This document shows, in pieces, positions 40,900 to 50,255 of a stretch of DNA of 51,243 nt. Below the pieces are notes generated by a model. That model was not told the DNA's origin. It ran no database searches and saw only the letters and a program-made list of their open reading frames with translations. This DNA is from Gallibacter intestinalis. GTDB lineage: Bacteria; Bacillota; Clostridia; Peptostreptococcales; Anaerovoracaceae. The translations under genes and the position numbers were made by a program. Numbering within the stretch: the stretch's first letter is position 1; every line of letters starts with the position of its first letter. The DNA lies in the NCBI RefSeq assembly GCF_014982745.1, contig NZ_JADCKA010000012.1:1-51243 (forward strand). Direction: 5' to 3'.

Positions 40900-41088
40900 C
40901 ACCGTATGGTTACTGGGGTTGAGGGATTTCGCACTATCATTTAATAGCAAAACATATCCAACACTAACTCTTACAACAGGTTCATTTATTTGATAGTTTA
41001 TAGTTTACAAATATATAAAAATTCGATATCATTTGATGTATAATAAATACTATCAATAACATCCCACAAAACAGGAGGTGCTGAACAT
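40900..41088. promoter_or_regulatory. Divergent control region between the sipW cluster and lysR
   Basis: The 190 bases hold several TATC/GATA half-sites: an imperfect palindrome ATCATTTGAT (41028-41037), a related ATCATTTAAT near 40936, and GATAG/CTATC words near 40993 and 41050. The lysR -10 TATAAT lies at 41039-41044 with no good -35. These could be LysR binding sites controlling one or both directions. Confidence 0.45.
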
Positions 41089-42015
41089 ATGGATTTTAAA
41101 CAGATAGAAGCCTTTGTAAATGTAGTCAGATACAAAAGTTTTTCAAAGGCCGCTGAGGCAACATTTCTTACTCAGCCGACCATCAGCGTACATATAAGAA
41201 GCCTTGAAAACGAGCTCGGTGTCACCCTTTTAGACAGACAGGGTAAGAGCATCACTCCTACTCCCCAAGGCCGAACCCTTTACAAATACGCCACGGAGAT
41301 ACTTTCCACTAGGGAACAGGTGCGTAACATATTTGCCAACGCCGCAGAAAACCTTTCCGGCATCTTGGAAATTCAGACTTCCAGTACCCCAGGACAAGAT
41401 TTTGTTCCATGGACCATCAAAGGATTTAGCGATATCCACAAGGGTGTTCACTTTACCGTTGAGCAATCCGACAGCCAGAGGGTAATCGAAAACCTTCTTA
41501 ACGGTATAGGAGAAATCGGTTTTGTGGGCAGTATAGGCAGCGACGAACTGGTTTACGAGCCGGTATTTGAAGACGAAACGAGGCTGATAGTTTCAAACAC
41601 CAGACCTGCCGGCAAAATCCCTGGAGATACCATTTCCCTTTCTGAATTTATCGATGAGCCTTTCCTATGGCGAGAGCAGGGTTCTGCCTGGCGTGAAACC
41701 AGTCCTTCAAAGGAAGCCTTTGAAGCTTTCCTTAAGGAAAACGGCTACAAGGAAAACCGTCTTAATATAGTAGCCCGCATAAACAGTATCGGAGTTATCA
41801 GAAAGGCTGTTGCAACTGGCCTCGGAGTTTCCTTGGTTTCCCGTTCCTCAATAGGTGAAAAGGACTTTGAAATGGGTCTTCGCAGCTACAAAATAAGAGA
41901 ATATGACAGGAAGAGAACATTCTATATGGCGTACAGGAAAAAGATATATCTTTCCCCTGTAGCCGAAGCCTTCAGAGATTATGTGCTTCGCAGAAAGGAG
42001 GAAAACGCCGAATGA
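41089..42015 (+). CDS. LysR-family transcriptional regulator
   Basis: This 308-residue regulator has an N-terminal winged helix-turn-helix (about 1-65, [32 protein letters not shown]) and a LysR effector domain (about 90-305) of the periplasmic-binding-protein fold. Relatives of the CysL/YwfK type sense small metabolites; the effector is unknown. RBS AGGAGGTG is upstream. It is divergent from the sipW cluster and first in an operon with dtd and the aldo/keto reductase. A role in controlling the sipW cluster is inference from the shared control region. Confidence 0.95.
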   Translation: MDFKQIEAFVNVVRYKSFSKAAEATFLTQPTISVHIRSLENELGVTLLDRQGKSITPTPQGRTLYKYATEILSTREQVRNIFANAAENLSGILEIQTSSTPGQDFVPWTIKGFSDIHKGVHFTVEQSDSQRVIENLLNGIGEIGFVGSIGSDELVYEPVFEDETRLIVSNTRPAGKIPGDTISLSEFIDEPFLWREQGSAWRETSPSKEAFEAFLKENGYKENRLNIVARINSIGVIRKAVATGLGVSLVSRSSIGEKDFEMGLRSYKIREYDRKRTFYMAYRKKIYLSPVAEAFRDYVLRRKEENAE

Positions 42016-42452
42016 AATTTGTAATACAGCGTGTTACCGAAGCTTCCGTTAAAGTGGATGGGAAAGTAACCGGTGCAATAGAAAAGGGATTTATGGTGCT
42101 TATAGGCATTGCTGAAGAAGACACCTATGAGGATGCCGATAAATATGTAAAAAAGCTGATAAACCTCCGTATTTTCAGCGATGAGAACGATAAGATGAAT
42201 CTTTCCCTAAAGGATGTAGGAGGTCAGCTGTTGATGATTTCCCAGTTTACACTGTGTGGAAATTGTAAGAAAGGAAACAGACCAAGCTTCACAGGTGCAA
42301 AGGCTCCTTTAGAAGCCGAAAAAATGTATGAATATATTGTTGAAAAAGCACGGGAAGAAATCGATGTTGTTGAAACCGGTATTTTCGGTGCCGATATGAA
42401 GGTTTCCCTTGTCAATGACGGCCCCGTGACTATTATTATGGAAAACCTGTAA
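42012..42452 (+). CDS. dtd: D-aminoacyl-tRNA deacylase Dtd
   Basis: This 146-residue enzyme hydrolyses D-aminoacyl-tRNA (and Gly-tRNA-Ala), protecting translation from D-amino acids. The two cross-dimer active-site motifs are present: [20 protein letters not shown] (near 77-96) and NDGPVTI (near 136-142) with the cis Gly-Pro. Its ATG overlaps the lysR stop by 4 bases (ATGA), so they are coupled. Length is typical. Nothing odd beyond its position behind a regulator. Confidence 0.97.
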   Translation: MKFVIQRVTEASVKVDGKVTGAIEKGFMVLIGIAEEDTYEDADKYVKKLINLRIFSDENDKMNLSLKDVGGQLLMISQFTLCGNCKKGNRPSFTGAKAPLEAEKMYEYIVEKAREEIDVVETGIFGADMKVSLVNDGPVTIIMENL

Positions 42453-42478
42453 ACAACTGACGAAAGAAGGAATACAAA

Positions 42479-43609
42479 ATGACCATAAACATGCCTGTTA
42501 AAAAGCTGGGCTTCGGATGTATGCGCCTGCCCCTTACAGATCCTGAAAATCAAAAGAGCATAGATCTGGAAAAGTTCTGTGAAATGGCAGATACTTTTTT
42601 GGAAAGAGGTTTTACATATTTTGATACAGCTTACATGTATCACAAATATCAAAGCGAAAACTTCGTCCGCCAAGCTCTGGTGGAAAGGCACCCAAGGGAT
42701 TCCTATACCCTTGCCAGCAAGCTTCCGCTTATGAATCTCAAGGAAGAAGGAGATATGGAGCGTATATTTGATGAACAGCTTAAAAAATGCGGTGTAGACT
42801 ATTTCGACTATTACCTTCTCCACAATATTAAGAAGGATAACTACGAAACCGCAAAGAAATTTGACTGCTTCAGTTTCGTCGCCAAGATGAAAGAAGCTGG
42901 AAAGATTAAGCACATAGGATTTTCATTCCATGATACCCCTGAACTTTTAGAAGAAGTGTTAAGCCTACATCCAGAAATGGAATTTGTGCAGCTTCAGCTT
43001 AATTATATCGATTGGAATAATAGCAGCATACAGGCTGGCAAATGCTATAGTCTAGCAGAAAAATACAACAAGCCCGTTGTTGTAATGGAACCGGTAAAGG
43101 GCGGCTCCCTTGTTAATTTACCGCAGGAAGCAAAGGAACTTTTCAAAGCAACACGCCCGGATATGTCCATCGCTTCCTGGGCTATTAGATTTGCCGCTTC
43201 ACATAAAAATGTCATGGTAGTATTAAGCGGCATGTCAAATATCGAACAGCTTTTGGACAATACATCATACATGTCCGATTTCAAACCTTTAAATTTGGAA
43301 GAAACAGACACCATTGACAAAGTTGTAGACATTATAAACAAGACCTCTACCATAGGTTGCACCGCATGCGGATACTGCTTGGAAGGATGTCCTCAGAGCA
43401 TACCTATTCCTGAGTATTTTTCCATATATAATGCTCAGAAATTTGCCATTGACCAAGGCTCTGACGCTCAAAAGGTATACTACGAAAATCTAGCTGCCAC
43501 CCACGGAAAAGCCTCTGACTGTATCGCTTGCGGACAGTGTGAAAAGGCATGTCCTCAGCATCTCTCTGTAATTGAGTATCTTAAGACTGTGGCCTCGATA
43601 TTTGAATAA
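42479..43609 (+). CDS. Aldo/keto reductase with C-terminal 4Fe-4S ferredoxin domain
   Basis: This 376-residue redox enzyme has an AKR TIM barrel (about 1-285), with Asp and Tyr in FDTAYMYHK (about 41-49), Lys in ASKLPL and His in YYLLHNI, and then a ferredoxin-like tail. The tail has CTACGYCLEGCP (about 296-307) and CIACGQCEKACP (about 346-357), the cysteines for two clusters. Such fused enzymes occur in clostridia; the substrate is unknown. It follows dtd by 26 bases and is followed by a terminator. Confidence 0.95.
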   Translation: MTINMPVKKLGFGCMRLPLTDPENQKSIDLEKFCEMADTFLERGFTYFDTAYMYHKYQSENFVRQALVERHPRDSYTLASKLPLMNLKEEGDMERIFDEQLKKCGVDYFDYYLLHNIKKDNYETAKKFDCFSFVAKMKEAGKIKHIGFSFHDTPELLEEVLSLHPEMEFVQLQLNYIDWNNSSIQAGKCYSLAEKYNKPVVVMEPVKGGSLVNLPQEAKELFKATRPDMSIASWAIRFAASHKNVMVVLSGMSNIEQLLDNTSYMSDFKPLNLEETDTIDKVVDIINKTSTIGCTACGYCLEGCPQSIPIPEYFSIYNAQKFAIDQGSDAQKVYYENLAATHGKASDCIACGQCEKACPQHLSVIEYLKTVASIFE

Positions 43610-43621
43610 CTAAAACAAATC

Positions 43622-43652
43622 AAACCGGCACCCATTTGTGCCGGTTTATTAT
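43622..43652. terminator. Bidirectional terminator between the AKR gene and fbp
   Basis: A perfect 10-bp stem AAACCGGCAC/GTGCCGGTTT (43622-43631 with 43638-43647) is followed by TATTATTT on plus and TGATTTG on minus. Confidence 0.85.
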
Positions 43653-43689
43653 TTGCATTCTTTTATTCTATTTTATCTTATAAACTCAA

Positions 43690-45651
43690 TTACTGCTGGC
43701 TTGTGTCTTCCTTAATCAGGCCCTTTCTGTAGGCCTCAATTAAATCTTTAAGCTCGTTTACCTGCGCCTGCAGTTCTTCCGCCTGATCAGTATCCCTTAC
43801 GAGAATTCTCTTATCCAACTTATCTACTATAAAAATCCTAGGAGCCACAAAAGTCTGCTTTCCATTAGGCTGTAGTGGCATGTAAGGCTTGTGTTCTGCC
43901 AGTGCCATGAGCCATGAATTATATATGAATGTATATCCAGCTATACCTGTTGTCTTTTGATATGCCTTGGAAATACCTCCATCTATGACAAAGAGCTTTC
44001 CTTCTCCCTTTATCGGACTTTCTCCATCTTTGATTTTTACAGGAACGTGACCGTTTAATATATGGCCTCTCTTAGGGTCAATTCCGAATTCCTTTAATAT
44101 TCTTTCGCAGAAAACTCTATCATCTCTGAACTTGTAATAACCAGAAGTATGTTCCTTATGAGTCGCTTTATCTGCTATAAACAGTCTTTCAAAAGTCGTC
44201 ATTTGATCTTTTCCGAAAAGCGGAGATTTTGCACCTAGCCACAGATACCACATGATATCGCCTTCAGCCCCTTCCTTTGTATCCTCATCAGGGCTAAAGT
44301 ATGCCTTACGCACCAAACCGTCAAGATAATCGAAAAACGCCTTGCCGCTGTGACTTTCACCGTAAATCGTGCATTTCTCAAATTCCCCATTGGCATCCAC
44401 CGGAATACAACCGTGGAACATAAGCTTGTCGTTCATAACTTTATACAAAGCTCCATGACTGAAAAGGAATTTAATATGATCCTGCAGTTTTTTACTTCTT
44501 GTCACGGAAGCCTGCAGATTTCTTATAACTCTCAATTCCTCATCTGTAAGCTTATATGGATCCTCCGGATCTATTGTTGGAAAGTTAGTATCCTTCAATT
44601 CGTATGTTTTGCCTTTGATTTCTATGGTACCATTTTCGTAATCAATCTTATCTAGCAGCAATCTGTGGTTTAAGTTAAATTCCGGATTATCCTTTATCCT
44701 CTGGCCTTCAATTTTAAACTGCATAATCGCAATAGCCTTATGCATTTTTGCAGCTGTTCTTTTAGATACAGGGTCATACTTGTTTTCTTCAAGAATTTTA
44801 GGCATAAAAGCTTCACAAGAATCCTTCGCATATACTCTGTTCGCAAAGGAAGAAAGCGGTCTTAAATTGATACCGTAACCAATTTCCAGCATATCAAAAT
44901 TGTTGTAACTGATATTCATCCTCAAGATATTAGCTGTACATGCCCAACTTCCTGCAGCAGCACCCATCCATACAATATCATGGTTTCCCCACTGAAAATC
45001 CACATCATCATACTGCATCAGGTAGTCCATTATCTGATCCGGATGAGAGCCTCTGTCAAATATGTCCCCGATAATATGCAGTCTATCCACGCATAGCTCC
45101 GTTATAGCCTGAGTCAGCTGAGAAATATACACCTCTGCCATACCCGTTTCTATAACACTGTCTATAATCGCATCATAATATGTCCCCTTGTTTGCTTCGT
45201 CGTCCGCATGAAGCAATTCATCCATGCTGTACTCCCAGTACTTAGGTAGTCTCTTACGCACCTTTGATCTTGTATATTTTGTAGATACAGCCTTGCACAC
45301 AATTATGAGTCTTAAAATATTATCCTTGCACCATTGCCTGTAATCAATGGTAGGGTTAAGTTTTACCCTCTTTATTTCTGCAGGGGCATTATATATCAGC
45401 GATGCCAGATGATAACGCTGTCTTCCATTGAGCTCGTCTGCAAAGATCTCATTTATTTTCATTTTAATAACACCGGAAGCGCTCTGTATCATATGGCGAA
45501 ATGCTTCATACTCACCGTGAAGATCGCTGAGATAATATTCCGTTCCCTTTGGAAGGGCTAAAATAGCGTTAAGATTTATAATCTCCGCCGATGCTGCTCT
45601 TCTATTAGGATATTTCTGCGACAGCAGCTTAAGATACTTTAAATCGTACAT
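43690..45651 (-). CDS. fbp: Class 3 fructose-1,6-bisphosphatase
   Basis: This 653-residue gluconeogenic enzyme is of the Firmicutes FBPase_2 family, built on a metallophosphoesterase fold. Motifs are visible: YLSDLHGEYEAF (about 41-52), HIIGDIFDRG (near 194), WGNHDIVWMG (near 219) and GHVPVK (near 531). Length matches Bacillus Fbp (about 670). The start is MYDLKYLK at 45651. It is a single gene between two terminators. Confidence 0.97.
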   Translation of the reverse strand: MYDLKYLKLLSQKYPNRRAASAEIINLNAILALPKGTEYYLSDLHGEYEAFRHMIQSASGVIKMKINEIFADELNGRQRYHLASLIYNAPAEIKRVKLNPTIDYRQWCKDNILRLIIVCKAVSTKYTRSKVRKRLPKYWEYSMDELLHADDEANKGTYYDAIIDSVIETGMAEVYISQLTQAITELCVDRLHIIGDIFDRGSHPDQIMDYLMQYDDVDFQWGNHDIVWMGAAAGSWACTANILRMNISYNNFDMLEIGYGINLRPLSSFANRVYAKDSCEAFMPKILEENKYDPVSKRTAAKMHKAIAIMQFKIEGQRIKDNPEFNLNHRLLLDKIDYENGTIEIKGKTYELKDTNFPTIDPEDPYKLTDEELRVIRNLQASVTRSKKLQDHIKFLFSHGALYKVMNDKLMFHGCIPVDANGEFEKCTIYGESHSGKAFFDYLDGLVRKAYFSPDEDTKEGAEGDIMWYLWLGAKSPLFGKDQMTTFERLFIADKATHKEHTSGYYKFRDDRVFCERILKEFGIDPKRGHILNGHVPVKIKDGESPIKGEGKLFVIDGGISKAYQKTTGIAGYTFIYNSWLMALAEHKPYMPLQPNGKQTFVAPRIFIVDKLDKRILVRDTDQAEELQAQVNELKDLIEAYRKGLIKEDTSQQ

Positions 45652-45673
45652 ATTAAACCTTTCTCTTAAATAT

Positions 45674-45708
45674 CACAAAAGCACCTGCCAATCACCTAAG
45701 GCAGGTGC
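45674..45708 (-). terminator. Terminator of murA
   Basis: A 9-bp stem GCACCTGCC/GGCAGGTGC (45681-45689 with 45700-45708) is followed on the minus strand by TTTTG, 13 bases past the murA stop. Confidence 0.8.
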
Positions 45709-45720
45709 ATTTTATCAATA

Positions 45721-46986
45721 TCAGTCTTCAACTCTCGTAATCTTTCCTCCAAGAGCAGCAAACTTTTCTATGAATTTTTCATATCCTCTTTCGATATGGT
45801 ATATATCCGAAACAATTGTCTGACCTTCAGCCACAAAGCCAGCAAGTACCAATGCAGCTCCTGCTCTAAGGTCTGTCGCATTAACTTCCGTTCCGTGAAG
45901 TTTTTTGCTACCTTCAATTATGGCACACTTGCCTTCTGTCTTGATACGGGCTCCCATGCTGTTCAGTTCAAGAACATGCATATATCTGTTTTCAAATACC
46001 GTTTCTATTACAATGCTTCTGCCTTGTACTGTAGTCAAAAAAGCCATAAACGGTGACTGAATATCCGTAGGAAATCCCGGATAAGGAAGTGTCTTTATAT
46101 CCGTGCTTATAAGAGGATTTACATCTCCTCTCACCACCATACCGTCATCGGTCATATAAATATCTACGCCGCACTCTTTTAGTTTAGCAATAATAGGCTT
46201 AACATGATCCGGAACAATATTTTTAATCAATATACTTCCTCTTGTTATTGCCGCCGCTATCATAAAAGTACCGGCTTCTATTCTGTCCGGTATTACGCTG
46301 TGCTCTGTACCGTGTAGACTTTCTACTCCCTCTATTTTAATCGTATCGGTACCGGCTCCCTTAATTTTGCCGCCCATTTTATTTATAAAGTTGGCAAGGT
46401 CTACAATTTCTGGTTCTTGCGCGGCATTTTCTATTATTGTGGTACCCTCAGCCAACGCCGCTGTCGTTATTATATTTTCCGTAGCCCCGACGCTAGGGAA
46501 ATCCAGATAAATTGTTGTTCCTATAAGCTTATCGCATGTAGCTGTAACCACGCCGTTTTCCGAAATATCTATCTGTGCTCCTAAAGCTCTTAAGCCTTTA
46601 AAATGCAATTCCACCGGTCTTTCACCTATGGCACATCCTCCCGGCAGATTAATTACGCATTTTCCTGTACGAGCAAGCAACGGTCCCATAACAAGTATGG
46701 ATGCTCTCATCATCCTTACCAGTTCTTCCGGTGCATGATTTGTTATAAGCTGACCAGCACTTGCCGTCAGTCTGCTGTTTTCAAGATTTCTTTCTATTTT
46801 GACTCCAAGAGAAGCTAACAGACTGCAAAGTATGGTTACATCCTTAAGATCCGGTACTTCGTCTATTATACATTCGTCATCCGTAAGCAACGTGGCAGCT
46901 AAAATCGGCAGCACCGAATTTTTGGCTCCGCTGATGCTCACTTCACCTCTCAAAGGGCCGCTTTTTTCAACAATAAATTTTGCCAT
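45721..46986 (-). CDS. murA: UDP-N-acetylglucosamine 1-carboxyvinyltransferase MurA
   Basis: This 421-residue enzyme adds enolpyruvate from PEP to UDP-GlcNAc, the first committed step of peptidoglycan. The catalytic Cys is in GGCAIGERPVELH (near 117), the place of the fosfomycin target in other bacteria, so sensitivity is expected. The substrate-binding SGAKNSVLP is near residue 19, and DLRAGAAL is near 370. The ATG at 46986 has GGGAGG upstream; a longer in-frame start at 47040 has no RBS and would overlap the abrB-like gene. Firmicutes often have two copies (MurAA/MurAB); which this is cannot be told. Confidence 0.96.
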   Translation of the reverse strand: MAKFIVEKSGPLRGEVSISGAKNSVLPILAATLLTDDECIIDEVPDLKDVTILCSLLASLGVKIERNLENSRLTASAGQLITNHAPEELVRMMRASILVMGPLLARTGKCVINLPGGCAIGERPVELHFKGLRALGAQIDISENGVVTATCDKLIGTTIYLDFPSVGATENIITTAALAEGTTIIENAAQEPEIVDLANFINKMGGKIKGAGTDTIKIEGVESLHGTEHSVIPDRIEAGTFMIAAAITRGSILIKNIVPDHVKPIIAKLKECGVDIYMTDDGMVVRGDVNPLISTDIKTLPYPGFPTDIQSPFMAFLTTVQGRSIVIETVFENRYMHVLELNSMGARIKTEGKCAIIEGSKKLHGTEVNATDLRAGAALVLAGFVAEGQTIVSDIYHIERGYEKFIEKFAALGGKITRVED

Positions 46987-47003
46987 TGATTCCTCCCGAC
47001 AGA

Positions 47004-47246
47004 TTAAAGTTTCTTTATTTCGTTGAGGCATTTTGCGCATACATTTTTGCCGTTAATTTCTGTCACATCCTTGGCGCTGCCGCAAAAAACGCATGCCGGT
47101 TCATATTTTTTAAGCATGATAAAATCGCCATCCACATAGATTTCAACGGGATCTTTGATATTGATATCAAGAGTTCTTCTAAGTTCGATTGGAAGAACTA
47201 TTCTTCCCAATTCATCAACTTTTCTTACGATTCCTGTAGCTTTCAT
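47004..47246 (-). CDS. AbrB/SpoVT-type regulator with zinc ribbon
   Basis: This 80-residue DNA-binding protein has an AbrB swapped-hairpin domain (about 1-50: MKATGIVRKVDELGRIVLPIE and the following RRTLDI) and a C-terminal CVFCG ... CAKC pair (near 54-75) spaced for a zinc ribbon, a known feature of clostridial AbrB forms. AbrB-type proteins control transition-state and biofilm genes; its targets are unknown. It lies 17 bases upstream of murA and may be cotranscribed. Confidence 0.9.
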   Translation of the reverse strand: MKATGIVRKVDELGRIVLPIELRRTLDINIKDPVEIYVDGDFIMLKKYEPACVFCGSAKDVTEINGKNVCAKCLNEIKKL

Positions 47247-47302
47247 AAAATCCTCCCTCTGATTTCGTATAACTTATTTCCTCGTCTTTTCAATCGTAAT
47301 TA

Positions 47303-47686
47303 CTATTCCTCTGTTTCGGCTTCAGTCTCAGTGTTACCGGCTTTCTCTTCGTATTCATCTTTTTTATTTCTTCCGGTTATCATGCCGACTATACTCATTA
47401 CAGCTCCTGCTATTGTACTGAGCTGCTTAAATATATTTTCCTGACCTTTAATTGCATTGGAAACCGTATTTAAAGTATCGGTAACATTACCGATGGTTTC
47501 ATCTAGCTCAACAGTCCTTTTTTCGGTAATCTCTGTTACTGTTTTTACATCCTCAAGCACTTCATAGCTTTTCTTGGCAGTTTTGCTCAGATTTCTAAAA
47601 AGAGTAATAAGATAAACCACCATTATAATAAGCGTTATCAGAAGTACAATCAGACATATATCCTTCAGTGGTACGGTTACGTACAT
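47303..47686 (-). CDS. DUF948-family membrane protein
   Basis: This 127-residue protein has one N-terminal membrane segment (about 8-30) followed by a long coiled-coil region (about 35-85, with KTAKKSYEVLEDVKTVTEI) and an acidic tail. The pattern is that of DUF948, whose role is unknown. The ATG at 47686 lies 8 bases after GGGAGG; the in-frame ATG at 47707 sits before this RBS. It lies between abrB-like and trmN-like genes. Confidence 0.82.
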   Translation of the reverse strand: MYVTVPLKDICLIVLLITLIIMVVYLITLFRNLSKTAKKSYEVLEDVKTVTEITEKRTVELDETIGNVTDTLNTVSNAIKGQENIFKQLSTIAGAVMSIVGMITGRNKKDEYEEKAGNTETEAETEE

Positions 47687-47789
47687 ACTAAATACCTCCC
47701 TTTGCATTATACTAATATTATCTCCTATTAACTGGAAATATTCAACAATTAATTCAATCTTTTACATAAGATATAAGAACTTCCTGTCT

Positions 47790-48527
47790 TTATCTCCTTT
47801 CGTAAATGCGGTCTATTTCTTCTGTGTAAGAACCGTTTGGAGTATGTACATCCAGATTTTTCAAGACTTTCAGCTGCTTACCTGCACCCTTAATGAAATG
47901 TACTAGCACTATATTAGGTTCTCTACCTTCCATCGGACATACAAGGCGCATAGTTTTTGCTTCAAACCCGGTTTCTCTGGCATAGCAAAATATATCAGCA
48001 AGCCTGTAAGGTCTATGAACCAAAAAGAATTCTCCGCGTTTATCAAGAAGATGAGAAGCTGTAATAAAAAAGTCCTTTAGCACAGCTGTAGTTTCATGTC
48101 TTGCAGCTGCTTTAGCACCATCGACACCGATTAAACCGCTATCTTTTTCCATATAAGGAGGATTGCTCACCACAATATCCGCAGCAGCTCGATAGCCTTT
48201 TTTAAGATCTTTAATGTCGGAATTTATAATTTTTATTCGATTTCCAAGACCGTTTAGTGCTACATTTCTCTCGGCTCGTTCCGCTGAATCCCTTTGAAGC
48301 TCCACTCCTGTTATGACGCTTTTAGGCATCTTATGGGAAAGTATAAGTGGAATAACTCCTGATCCCGTACCAAGGTCAAATACTCTTCTTCCACCTGTGG
48401 CAAGGGTTGCTGCAAAATCAGCTAATACAACCGCATCGACACCGTAACGGAAACCCTCACTGGACTGTATCAGCTTAAGCCCTCCAAAGCCTATTTCATC
48501 TATCTTTTCGTCTTCACGTATAAACAT
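47790..48527 (-). CDS. TrmN6/YfiC-type N6-adenine tRNA methyltransferase
   Basis: This 245-residue SAM enzyme methylates the N6 of an adenine in a tRNA (A37 of tRNA-Val in E. coli). The SAM-binding FDLGTGSGVIPL (about 50-61) and catalytic NPPY (near 125) motifs are present. Its start shares a base with the ricT stop. The cluster tmk-holB-ricT-trmN is the order found in Bacillus (yabB), so orthology is likely. Whether it modifies tRNA-Val here is not shown. Confidence 0.92.
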   Translation of the reverse strand: MFIREDEKIDEIGFGGLKLIQSSEGFRYGVDAVVLADFAATLATGGRRVFDLGTGSGVIPLILSHKMPKSVITGVELQRDSAERAERNVALNGLGNRIKIINSDIKDLKKGYRAAADIVVSNPPYMEKDSGLIGVDGAKAAARHETTAVLKDFFITASHLLDKRGEFFLVHRPYRLADIFCYARETGFEAKTMRLVCPMEGREPNIVLVHFIKGAGKQLKVLKNLDVHTPNGSYTEEIDRIYERR

Positions 48528-49426
48528 CAGTCTTTAAGCAGTTCCTTCATTTCCTCGGTCATTTCCTCATCTTTAACCTTGCCGCCTTTCTTCTTTCCGA
48601 GTCTCTTTACCTGTTCCTTCTCATATGTGTAAACTTCATCTGAAAGCTGTTCATCTGCGGCATCGATGTTCTTCACAATTTTTCTAGCTTTAATGACATT
48701 TCCGAGAACATCAACTTCACTCACCCTTAAAATCCCGTCAGAAGTTTTTATTTTCTCACCTGCATCCGGCATACCTTCCTTAGCCTGGCAATATGTATCG
48801 TTTTCATATTTAAGGCAGCACATCAGCCTTCCGCATATACCTGATATCTTTGTAGGATTAAGAGAAAGACCCTGGGTTTTAGCCATCTTTATGGAAACAG
48901 GCTGAAACTCTGACAGCCACTGATGGCAACATAAAGGTCTTCCGCAGTTTCCTATACCGCCCATCATTTTAGCTTCATCCCTTACACCAATCTGTCTGAG
49001 TTCTATTCTCATTCTGAATACACCGGCAAGGTCCTTTACTAACTCTCTGAAATCTACTCTTCCATCAGCTGTGAAATAGAAAATTACCTTACTGTTATCA
49101 AAGGTGTATTCCACGTCCACCAGTTTCATTTCAAGCTCGTGTTTATCTATCTTTTCCTGACACAGTTTCATAGCTTCCGCCTTTTTGCTGTTGTTTTCTT
49201 CATTTCTGGCTATGTCTTCCTGCGTAGCTTTTCTTATTACAGGTTTAAGGGGAGAAACTATTTTTTCCGGATGTATTTTTTCCTCGCCCATTACAACTGT
49301 GGCAAATTCCAGCCCTTTGGCCGTCTCAACAATGACCTTGTCACCTACTTCGACATCCTTTCCTGCAGGGTCAAAATAATAAACCTTACCTGCATGCTTG
49401 AATTTAACTCCCACTGCTTTAACCAT
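48527..49426 (-). CDS. ricT: PSP1-domain protein RicT (YaaT)
   Basis: This 299-residue protein has the PSP1 domain (about 60-150) and cysteine pairs in GNCGRPLCCHQW (about 150-161) and GRLMCCLKYE (about 190-199) that bind iron-sulfur clusters in the Bacillus Ric (RicA-RicF-RicT) complex. The complex affects RNase Y cleavage and sporulation or biofilm entry in Bacillus; here the partners RicA and RicF are not in the window. It follows holB by 4 bases. Confidence 0.94.
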   Translation of the reverse strand: MVKAVGVKFKHAGKVYYFDPAGKDVEVGDKVIVETAKGLEFATVVMGEEKIHPEKIVSPLKPVIRKATQEDIARNEENNSKKAEAMKLCQEKIDKHELEMKLVDVEYTFDNSKVIFYFTADGRVDFRELVKDLAGVFRMRIELRQIGVRDEAKMMGGIGNCGRPLCCHQWLSEFQPVSIKMAKTQGLSLNPTKISGICGRLMCCLKYENDTYCQAKEGMPDAGEKIKTSDGILRVSEVDVLGNVIKARKIVKNIDAADEQLSDEVYTYEKEQVKRLGKKKGGKVKDEEMTEEMKELLKD

Positions 49427-49430
49427 ATAT

Positions 49431-50255
49431 TTATCCTCCGATATTAAGTACCATTTTCTTTAAAGCGTATCCTGGAACCGCATTTCTGACCAGTTCTCTT
49501 CTAGCCTCTTCTATACAATCCACCGCTCTGTATATCTGTTCCTTCGTAATCCTTATATCCCTTTCCTCTTTTCCGAAGAGAATATCTCTGTATATGGACT
49601 CCATTGCATCCAAAAGGGTATAAGCACTTTCTCTATCCTTTACAAAGGATTCTATCAGCTGCTTTTCGCGATAAAAATAATCTCCATCAGCCATAAAGGA
49701 AATAAGTTCCCAGGCTTCCTTTGAAGCCTTCATATTATCTTTTCCTTCATTGCCATATAATCTCACATGAACACATCTTGACCTTATGGTCTGAGGAAGT
49801 TTTGCGGCATTTTCCGACAGTAAAAAAATGACGGTGCCTTCCGGCGGTTCTTCCAAAGTCTTTAAGAATCTGTTAAAGGCTCTGGCCGTCACTGTATCTG
49901 CGCCATCAATAACAGCAATTACTCTATCCCCTTCAAAGGGTTTACGCATAAGTCTTTCCTGAAGCTGTTCAATTTGTTCATCCTTGACGCTTCTAGTCTT
50001 ACTGCCCTTCTTTGCATATGGCTCTATGAAAACAAAATCCAAATGATTGCCGTCCTTTAACTTACGGCATATAACACACTCTCCGCAGCCTACGCCCGGC
50101 ATCTGTTTGCATAAGATGGCCTGAGCAAGCTCCACGGCATAGTTTTTCTTATCTGCACTGTACGGACCTTCAATTATAAAGGCGTGATGCAAAGTGCCGT
50201 TGATTATATTTTTTCTAAAATCATAAGTCATAATATTATCGGTTTCTTTCTTCAA
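49431..50255 (-). CDS. holB: DNA polymerase III subunit delta prime
   Basis: This 274-residue subunit is part of the clamp loader. It has an AAA+ RFC-like fold with a degenerate P-loop (EGPYSADKKNYAV), the zinc-binding cysteines CKQMPGVGCGECVICRKL (about 49-66) and the VIDGADTVTARAFNRFLKTLEEPPEG stretch (about 115-140). Delta prime does not bind ATP, so the degenerate loop is expected. It overlaps tmk by 20 bases. Confidence 0.94.
   Translation of the reverse strand: MKKETDNIMTYDFRKNIINGTLHHAFIIEGPYSADKKNYAVELAQAILCKQMPGVGCGECVICRKLKDGNHLDFVFIEPYAKKGSKTRSVKDEQIEQLQERLMRKPFEGDRVIAVIDGADTVTARAFNRFLKTLEEPPEGTVIFLLSENAAKLPQTIRSRCVHVRLYGNEGKDNMKASKEAWELISFMADGDYFYREKQLIESFVKDRESAYTLLDAMESIYRDILFGKEERDIRITKEQIYRAVDCIEEARRELVRNAVPGYALKKMVLNIGG

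Noticed and set aside
42224-42913. Minus-strand frame of 229 codons
   Set aside because: It is a shadow of dtd and the aldo/keto reductase on the plus strand, with no RBS and no recognisable domain.
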